DNA of 64,000 bases from Neocallimastix lanati (nom. inval.) (taxonomy: Eukaryota > Neocallimastigomycota > Neocallimastigomycetes > Neocallimastigales > Neocallimastigaceae), in contig JACVTC010000181.1 in NCBI GenBank assembly GCA_016946835.1, positions 227,001 to 291,000 of the forward strand, written 5' to 3'. The position numbers and the translations under genes are program-made. The notes beneath the pieces were generated by a model. It searched no databases and had not been told where the DNA came from. It was given only the letters and a program-made list of their open reading frames with translations. This document shows positions 56,441 to 64,000 of this stretch, one piece after another. Each line of letters starts with the position of its first letter. Positions within the stretch are counted from its first letter, which is position 1.

Positions 56441-56975
56441 ATAAACAAAATTAATTTATGGCACAGAAGCTTTGGCCACTTCAATATCAATCCTATTAAA
56501 AATAAATTACTAAAAATCAACATAAAATCTAAATGTCCAATATGTTAGCAATCAAAACAAAGAAACTCATCTCACTGGAGCTTAAACAGCCTAACAAAAG
56601 CTCTATTTAAACTAATCCACATAGATCTCGTGGGTCCGGTTGTAGAATCTATTCAATCCAATAAATATTTCCTATCCATCCTTTATGATTATTCTTACTT
56701 CGGCTGGGTCCTCTTCATCCAAAACAAGAATGACGTTTTCGAAAAGTTCACTTTATGAGTCAAATCTTGTGAAAATATATTTAAGAAAACCATCACTTAC
56801 ATTTGTACCGACAACGGTACGTAATTTACGAACTATAAATTAAAATATTTCTGCTCCTAGAGGGGTATGTTCAACAGTATACTATACCTCAATAACCCTC
56901 AACAAAATAGAAGAGCTGAATGATTTAATGACACCCGTATTAGTTCAGCTAAATCTCAACTTAATGATTCATAAT
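56441..56975 (+). pseudogene. int: Copia C5 integrase
   Basis: LWHRSFGHFNINPIKNKLL (zinc finger His pair; the Cys pair is damaged, CPIC.QSKQ), LIHIDLVGPVVESI (Asp), ICTDNGT.FTNYK (Asp, Glu codon is TAA) and NPQQNRRAE.FNDTRI (Glu). At about 56975 it jumps to the RNase H-proximal block. Confidence 0.75.
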
Positions 56976-57660
56976 TTAGCCGAAACATTATACAGGAGTG
57001 CCATCGGATAATTGATCTATCTAGCCATCTGTACTAGGCCCGATATAATGTTCGCTGTAAGCAGAGCTGCCAGAAAGAATAAGAATCCAACTTTAGGATA
57101 TTGGGTCAAGGTTTAACGAATATTCAAGTATCTGAGGTATACTATCAACTTCAGGATAAAGTTCACAAAAGAAAGGTTGTTGAAGGTATACGTAGATGTA
57201 GACTATGGAGGTGACACCGACTCGAGAAAGTCAACCTCTGGATTCTTGATGACGACTGGAAATGCTCCAACCAGCTGGTAATCTAAGCTACAGAAATGTG
57301 CAGCGATATCTACTGCTGAATCGGAATGTTATAGTATATAAATAATGCAAAGCATAGCTTATGGTATATAAACATATTAAATAAATTAAACATAATTATA
57401 AATTTTGTTACCATTAGCATCGATAAAAGGGTTGCAATATATAACTGCCAGAATCAATCAATAAATCCAAAATCAAAGTATATCGACATCAAATATCATC
57501 ACACAAGGGACCTCATTAGAGAAAATTAAATTTAAAATTTATTAATTTTAAAGAGAATATAGTAGATGGATTTGTAAAGTATCTTTGTACTCCCTAATGA
57601 ATAAATTCAGAAATTATACGCCTACGGAAATGAAAGACCATTAAGACAAATCTCACGTAT
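56976..57660 (+). pseudogene. Copia C5 RNase H; RT deleted
   Basis: YRSAIG.LIYLAICTRPDIMF directly follows integrase text, so the linker and all RT are missing. LLKVYVDVDYGGDTDSRKST (Asp), AAISTAESECYSI (Glu) and NPKSKYIDIKYHHTRDLI are readable with stops. Confidence 0.75.
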
Positions 57661-57680
57661 CTTTATGGAAAGTTAGATTT

Positions 57681-58139
57681 GAGGGGGAGTGTTAAACGAC
57701 AATATTAATGTGTCGATCATAATACCATCCAATCATATTTTCCTGTAAACAAAATAAATAAGAAAGTTCAATAGTTCATAAAGAAGAAGAGTTAAAAATA
57801 GCACTTAATAAGAAATACGTAAAATTGTCTTTATATAAATATTTTATTGAAGATATGTATATATATAAAATAGAAATTCTTAAGGAATTTTTATACTTTA
57901 GAAATTTATTTATACAATTTATAAAACAATATGACTATTAACTATTGGATAATATTAAATTATCAATATAAACAAATGATATATTTTTAATATAAATTCT
58001 ATTTCTAACAAAAAATATATCATTTTTTATTTACACAAAATAAAGCTTCATTGATATTATATACTTCATAAGTGTATTTTTACAATTTTAGTGTTTAAAA
58101 AATAATTTATTGTCAATAAACTAGATTTCAAATCATAAA
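57681..58139 (+). mobile_element. Copia C5 polypurine tract and 3' LTR start
   Basis: GAGGGGGAG (57681-57689) is a clear polypurine tract; TGTTAAACGACA at 57690 starts the LTR. The LTR end is not seen; sequence to about 58140 is non-coding. Confidence 0.6.
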
Positions 58140-59300
58140 TCCACGATGTTTAGACTTAGAAGGTTCTTTTGAAGAAGTTGAATTAACAGAAAGAACCGAA
58201 GAAAGTGGAGATACTACTAATGAAGTCGTAATGACAATAGTATTTAATTCCCAACAATATAATTTTAGAAATAATATTTATTCATTCAAACAATTTAATT
58301 TTCCAATTTATAATCAGAATTACAATTATAATTATAATGGAAAACAATCATAATTCATACAATAAAAGAAATCAACTATACTATCTAAATTATAACGAAA
58401 ATAATGAATTTAATTACGATTTTAGTAATATAAAAATTGTCAATAAAAGAACAAACAACAGAAAAGAATTTTTGTAAAATAGCAATCCTGAAAATTTTAA
58501 ACAAGATTTTAATGATACGAAACTTAATAATAAATTTATGACTAATGAGGTTAAACTAAATTGAAAAAATATTTTTACTTATAAATCTCAAATTACATGT
58601 TACCGTTGAGGACGACAAGATCATTACTATAAATATTATTCATATTCTTTCAAATAATTTGTTGAATTAGAAAATCAAAATCAAAGCAATATTTTCAACT
58701 ATCATTTCTAAAAGGTGAAGAAAAACGTACAATAACCAAACTAAAGATGAAATAGTAGTAATTGCAATTAGAAAAAAACTAAATTTATTTATAGAAAATC
58801 CATATGAAAAATAAAAAAATTATGGAATACAAATAATCAAAAAATAATGTTGATTTCGATACATAAAATATCAATTATTTGAATGAAATCTTAATGAGAC
58901 TGATGTTTCCATCCTAACTCAACCATAAATTAATAAAGCTAAAAAGAATATAAAAAAATGGGGATAAAATAAAATTTTGTAAAATTTTAACAACACAGAA
59001 ATTAATAAAATAAAGAAAAAGTTAAACTTCCAATAATTGAATTAATTGGACAGAAAGACAAAGCTAATAATTCTAATAAACAAATAACTATTATTGATAG
59101 AAAATTGAAGTATGATATTTGTAATGATATATGTTCAAAATTTGCTATTCTTACCATTCCACAATTATTAGATATCAGTCCAAAACTTCGTGCAAGCTTT
59201 ATTTAAGGCACAAAAAATCGAAAGTTCTGAAACTATTAATGAATCCCTCGAAGAAATTGTATTAAAATGTAGCAACAGTTTAATGTTTTATTAATAATAT
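58140..59300 (+). pseudogene. Decayed gypsy Gag and pre-protease region
   Basis: LEGSFEEVELTERTEESGDT opens the stretch. A broken zinc knuckle (CYR.GRQDHYYKYY, with TGA and Tyr in place of Cys) lies at about 58598. Near 59140-59205 FAILTIPQLLDISPKLRASF is recognisable and is shared with the PR fragment at 61520-61906. Stops in all frames. An old relic. Confidence 0.5.
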
Positions 59301-59389
59301 CAAAGGTTTTAGCATTTTTAGATATATATTTAATTATTAATTTTATCATTACATATTTCTTAAATAAATTAAAATTAGAACTAACGGTT

Positions 59390-60110
59390 TGTGTAAAGAT
59401 TTAATAAAATCTTTAATAATCATTAATAATTAATTAATGAAATAATCACATAAATTTATGATTCAATTATATGAAAATTTATTATAAATTTATGTAATCT
59501 TTTCATAAAATTAATATTTAATAATTTTATATAATAAATTTAATAATTTAATTTAAATAATTTATTTATTTAGTTTGGTTTAAAATGCTTTAAAATTAAT
59601 TTCGGAGCAGTTTTAAATAGTTAAAATTAGTTTATATAGTTTTTAAAAAATAGTTTTGAATTGTTAATATATAAATATTAATATTAATAATATTTATATA
59701 ATAAACTGATAATAAACAAGCTCATATTGAATTTGATTATTATTGTAAATAAATTGAAAGTATATTGAATTAATTATTGTATAATTTTAGTTAATTATTA
59801 TTTAATAAAATTATTTATAAATATTTTGTTTAAAAATAAATAGTAATAAATGTAAATTAGATAGAAATAATATATTAAAATGTAATTATGGGAAAATATA
59901 AATACATGTAATTTTTTTTAATTAAATCGACGTATTAGTTATTGACTATCAAATATTTAATAACAATAAGAGATTTAATTTTTTTAATTAATAAAGATTA
60001 TTTTATTTAAAAGAGAATTTTTATTTCGAGTTTTTTTTTATTTAAATGTTATATTTCGTTATTTTTAATCTATTTCTACTTGAACTCTTTACAGGTTTGT
60101 TTAATAAAAA
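59390..60110 (+). mobile_element. Gypsy family F LTR, plus-strand copy
   Basis: Starts TGTGTAAAGATTTAATAAAA. It shares TATAAATACATGTAATTTTT (59898-59917), AATTAAATCGA.GTATTAGTTATT and TTAATAACA with the minus-strand LTR at 22790-23371, in the same order. The hairpin after the TATA box is eroded here. Right end approximate. Confidence 0.6.
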
Positions 60111-60539
60111 ATTCTGAAAGTATTATCTAAAGAAAACTTTTACACAGAAATTTATTTATAAATATTCAAATGTTCAAATTGGTTATTTATGATATTTTTA
60201 GTGATATTGATAAAGATCGAAACTTAGTTTACGTATTAATCGGCTACAGAGTACTTAAACATCATAATAATAATTTTATCTAATGAAAAAAGATGATTCA
60301 TATGAATATTTTATAAAGCTTTGTAAAACAATAATGGAAATACTATTAATAACGTGACGATGTTGATTCTATAGTTATATATGATAAAACTAACTCTGAT
60401 TAAAATAATAATTCCTATTTATTTTACTTATAAAAGAATATAATAATAAGAATAATAATACCATACTGAAAGAACAAATCAATATAGTAAAATAATATAA
60501 TGAAAAAGGAAATAAAAATATAAAAAAACCATTTAATTA

Positions 60540-61477
60540 AATTTTTAATGAATTTTATTTTGTTATTACTACTGAAATTGATGAGTTAAAACCAACCGAG
60601 TTATTACTGAATATCATTTAACTTTAAGCAAATACTAAACCAATAGAACAAAAATGTTATAAACTATCAAAATTTCAGACTATAGCATTCAAAAAAAGTT
60701 AGAAAAACTTATTAATAATAAACTTATTCTTAGGTATCAAAAAAAAAAAATAATTTGGAGAATGTGTATTGATTTCTAAAAATTGAATAATTTTAATCAA
60801 AAATGCATATGTGTTATCTCTTATTGATGAAATTTTATTTTATATTGGGAAACAAGTAAAAATTTTTACAACTATTAACTTATTTTCATAATTCCACTAA
60901 ATTCTTATGAATAAAGACGATATTCCTAAAACGAGTTTTACTACAACATACGGCAATTATCAATTATTAGTTGTATTTTTTAGATTATATAATACTTATG
61001 GTACCTTCCAAAGAGAAATGAATAGTATATTTTTTTATTATTAGAGTTTTTATGTTTACATATATAAATGATTTAAGAATATTTTCTCATTCTTTAAAAT
61101 AACATGTAAAAGATCTCAAAAAGGTACTTGAAATTATAAAAAAAATGTATTAATATTAACTTAGTAAATCGTAATTTCTTTAAAGAAAAAGTAGAACTAT
61201 TAAGACATACTTTGCCAATTAATGGTATTTCTCCATTTCAATTTAAAATAAAAGTTATTTTAAAATAGATTCCTCCTAAAAACATTAAATAATTACAATC
61301 ATTTCTTTGCCTTGTTAGTTATTATAGAAAATTTATATTTAATTTTACTAATAATTCAAAACCTTTATTTAAATATTAAACAATGGTGCTAGGTTTGTTT
61401 GGGAAAATGAAAAGAAGAAAGTTTTAATGAATTAAAAAGTAAATTAGATTTAGCTCTAATTCTTACACTGCCTGATT
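60540..61477 (+). pseudogene. Decayed gypsy reverse transcriptase
   Basis: Short readable blocks in order in several frames: FTTINLFS (the LDLxSA block), IPKTSFTTTYGNYQLLVVFF (K-T-A-F block), NTYGTFQREMNSIF, PPKNIKQLQSFLCLVSYYRK and FIFNFTNNSKPLFKY. No catalytic YxDD is left. Probably an older member of the gypsy group. Confidence 0.6.
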
Positions 61478-61906
61478 TTGAAAAGAAATTTTATCATTAG
61501 AACTGATTCTTCCTATGATGGAATAGGGGATGTCTTAATTCAAGAGAGATTTAATATTAGTGAGCAACTAAATTCTACTCTTAGTAATATTACCTTTGGA
61601 CAGCTTTTGGATATCAATCCTAAAGTTAGAAGTGAACTGTCCAAATTATCAAAACTTGAAAAGAAAAGTATCGCTAGTGCAACCTCAAATTTAAACCCGT
61701 CAATTACTTTTGTCAATAATATTTCTTATAACTACAAATCTCATTCGAAAGAAACTACTGAGGATGAATTGATAATGGAAGCTGCTACATTTGAAGATCA
61801 ATCAGTACGTCTGTTTTTAAATACTTATAGTAACATTAACATTATTACAAGAGGGTTCTTACACTGGCTTAGGCGAGGTTCTTTTTCATGCAAAGGAAGA
61901 GACTAG
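61478..61906 (+). pseudogene. RNase H start joined to a gypsy protease fragment
   Basis: One intact 142-codon frame. Residues 1-23 (FIIRTDSSYDGIGDVLIQE) are an RNase H start. From about residue 27 it is the pre-protease region (FGQLLDINPKVRSELSKLSK), then a protease-like end (LFLNTYSNINIITRGFL, with Asp-Thr-Gly changed to Asn-Thr-Tyr). The order is reversed compared with gypsy pol, so this is a junction of two fragments that happened to stay in frame. Confidence 0.65.
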
Positions 61907-62660
61907 GATGGAGCTACCAATTAATTATATTAGCAGGTCCTCGAATAAATAAAGAGATACTATGATAAGGTTGAAAATAAATAACGGTCAACTTAAATAA
62001 TAATAAATTTAAAAAATAATAACAATCAATCAATGATATTTTATTATCAATTTTTTCAACATTGAAACAATATCTATACAAATAAATAATATACCATAAG
62101 ATCAAGAATTTACTAAATTAATAATTGAATATAATGAAATGATCAATTTTAATATAAAATTATGTATGATTGATCACATAATTATACATTCAATAAAATA
62201 AATAAACAAGAAATATTAAAGTATATTTATTTTAATAAAACAATTCAATTATTCTTGAACAAATTAATATAACTAATATATATACAAATCAAATAATTAT
62301 TCATATTAATAAAAAATATTTATAAATTTAAATGAGCAATTAAATTAATGTTACTATTAATAGAATCAAATAATGACAAAAACATGATGAACATTTTAAT
62401 GTCAGTAAATTAAACTAATATTCAAAATTTAAATATTCATAAAATATTTAATCAAATACAATTTGAACAATTAATTAATAAATATAAATTTAATATTTTA
62501 TATAAATAATATATATATATATAAAATAAAACGAAACCGAAAATATAAATATAACAATAAATATCATTTAAATGCTATTCAAATAAATATCTAAACTTTA
62601 TAACGTAAAATTGATTAAATTTAAACAAATTAATTAATAAATTATCAGTTAATTATCAAT
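61907..62660. other. AT-rich LTR/leader region before copia C6
   Basis: No ORF. By position it should contain the C6 5' LTR, but no ends are visible. Confidence 0.4.
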
Positions 62661-63632
62661 ATGAGAAGAAATCAAAATCATTTAATCAATACATCTAATA
62701 ATGATAAACCAAAAAAAATACTACATTTAATTACTCTAAAAATTTCAACAGAGTAAATGAACTCAGTACTGACAACTATAAAGGATGGAAAATGAAAATC
62801 TTATATATATCTCCTTACTATTAATAAATTAGCAAAATATGTCATATCACCAATAATAAAGAAAATAAGAAAGAAGGATATAAAGGATGACATATCAAAC
62901 TACATTGAAGATCAATTTGACGAAACTCTTGTATATGAAAAGGGTACTGATATTAATAATATCAGTACTAAATGGATAATAATTAATAGACAAGGGGATA
63001 AAACTCAAAAATTAATTGATGGTAACGAAAAAACCGCTTATGAAATATGGAAAATCCTACAGGGATCCTTCACCAAGAGTTCAGGAAGAAGAAAAATAGA
63101 AATAAATAATAAAATAGAAAAAATGAAATATAACACTGACATTGATATAAATATATTCATAGCCAACTTACAAAATTTAATTGATGAGCTTGAAAAGGTC
63201 GATAATGATTTAAGTTCAAGTTCAAAAATTGGAATATTAAACTATTAAACCGATGTCTTCCTGAACAACTTAGATGGATAAATGTTTTTCAATACTCTGG
63301 TTGGGAAAAATGCTGCTTATACATAAAGAAGGTCATTCCATAAATAATTTTATCCAACTTAAAGGAGACTAATTCTATGAGTGTTAATAATAATAGTAAT
63401 AATTTATTATTTAATATAGAAACTAATAATCATAGAAATAAGAGATCCAACAAAACATTTAAAAGAAAATTTAAAAAAAACCTATTAGAAGAAATGGAAG
63501 ATGTAATTATTGTGGCAAATACTTTTTTGAATGCAAATATAAATTACAGTCACAGAAAAATCAAAACAAACTTAAAAATATCAAATATAATAATAAAGAA
63601 TTCAAAAAAAAGAACAACAAAAAACACTTAAA
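62661..63632 (+). pseudogene. gag: Copia C6 Gag
   Basis: MRRNQNHLINTSNNDKPKK start, then frame breaks. KYVISPIIKKIRKKDIKDDI, YIEDQFDETLVYEKGTDI, EKTAYEIWKILQGSFTKSSG and INIFIANLQNLIDELEKVDN closely match C1 and C2. The knuckle survives as GRCNYCGKYFFEC with a missing spacing. The 84-codon frame 63377-63631 is part of it. Confidence 0.75.
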
Positions 63633-63759
63633 TAAAATAATTTAAATTACTTAAATTTAAATAATTCAGATAATTATGATACAACATATGCTGATGCATT
63701 TAATAAAGATTATAATTCAGAAAATAGTAATGAATTAAATTAAACTAACAATAACATTG

Positions 63760-64000
63760 ATAAAGAAATTAAATCTTTTTCTGACTCCAATAATATTACA
63801 TGTTGGATTTTAGATTCTGGGGTATCTATCAATATCACTTATAAATTTAAATTATTAATTGATATTTAACAATGTAATGAAAAAATAAATTTAGTTAATG
63901 GTAATTCATTAATATCAAAATATGTCGGAAAATTAAAAGGCTACATTAATAATCATCAATAATAATGAAATAATAATTAATGAAGTTTATTATTCACCTG
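63760..64000 (+). pseudogene. Copia C6 protease, cut by window end
   Basis: TCWILDSGVSINITYKFKLL has an intact DSG; a stop follows (DI.QCNEK), then INLVNGNSLISKYVGKLKGY. The element continues beyond the window. Confidence 0.75.

Overview
This is a very AT-rich eukaryotic window made almost entirely of transposable elements. I recognise no host gene, no rRNA and no intact tRNA gene. There are no bacterial-type operons. The elements are Ty3/gypsy chromovirus-type and Ty1/copia retrotransposons, one FLYWCH-MULE DNA transposon and one LINE relic, and almost all are broken by stops and frameshifts. The chromodomain Ty3/gypsy pol, the FLYWCH-MULE, asparagine-rich linkers and extreme AT bias suggest an early-diverging fungal-type genome. 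An anaerobic gut fungus or a TE-rich microsporidian would be my first guesses; this is inference, not proof.

Layout, 0-23 kb. A Ty3/gypsy element (family A) has an LTR at 2409-3056, a 2.5-kb leader at 3057-5572, and gag-PR-RT-IN-chromodomain spread over 5573-10840. Its pol is interrupted by an opposite-strand fragment of a second gypsy lineage (about 7484-9568). Its 3' LTR (10897-17227) is split by a 5.6-kb MULE (11397-17034) with 9-bp target duplications. A second copy of the same leader follows the 3' LTR, so the elements are tandem and share LTRs. A minus-strand gypsy (family F) fills 18.19-23.37 kb.

Layout, 24-39 kb. A LINE reverse transcriptase relic (24.5-25.2 kb) is followed by a cluster of copia elements: C1 at 25.68-30.35, C2 at 31.3-33.5, C3 at 33.5-37.0 and C4 at 37.8-38.2, plus minus-strand copia PR and IN pieces at 38.2-39.2. 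All are truncated or recombined except C1, which keeps every domain with several stops.

Layout, 39-52 kb. This stretch has no significant ORF. It is a graveyard of LTRs from at least five families (named here A, B, D, E and G), including a tail-to-tail pair and a pair separated by 4 bp. The LTRs carry many perfect hairpins, some with covarying stems around a conserved loop. Layout, 52-64 kb: a truncated gypsy gag-PR behind a D-type LTR, copia C5 with a solo LTR inserted in it (TSD GTTAG), decayed gypsy pieces with an F-type LTR, and the start of copia C6, which runs off the window.

The best candidates for something undescribed are structural: (1) LTR hairpins in which a pyrimidine-rich loop is conserved while the stem changes on both sides, (2) a repeated TATA-plus-hairpin layout in several LTR families, (3) consensus Pol III A and B boxes inside the gypsy leader, conserved in both leader copies, and (4) two distant arrays of GCTGA...TCAGC mini-hairpins.
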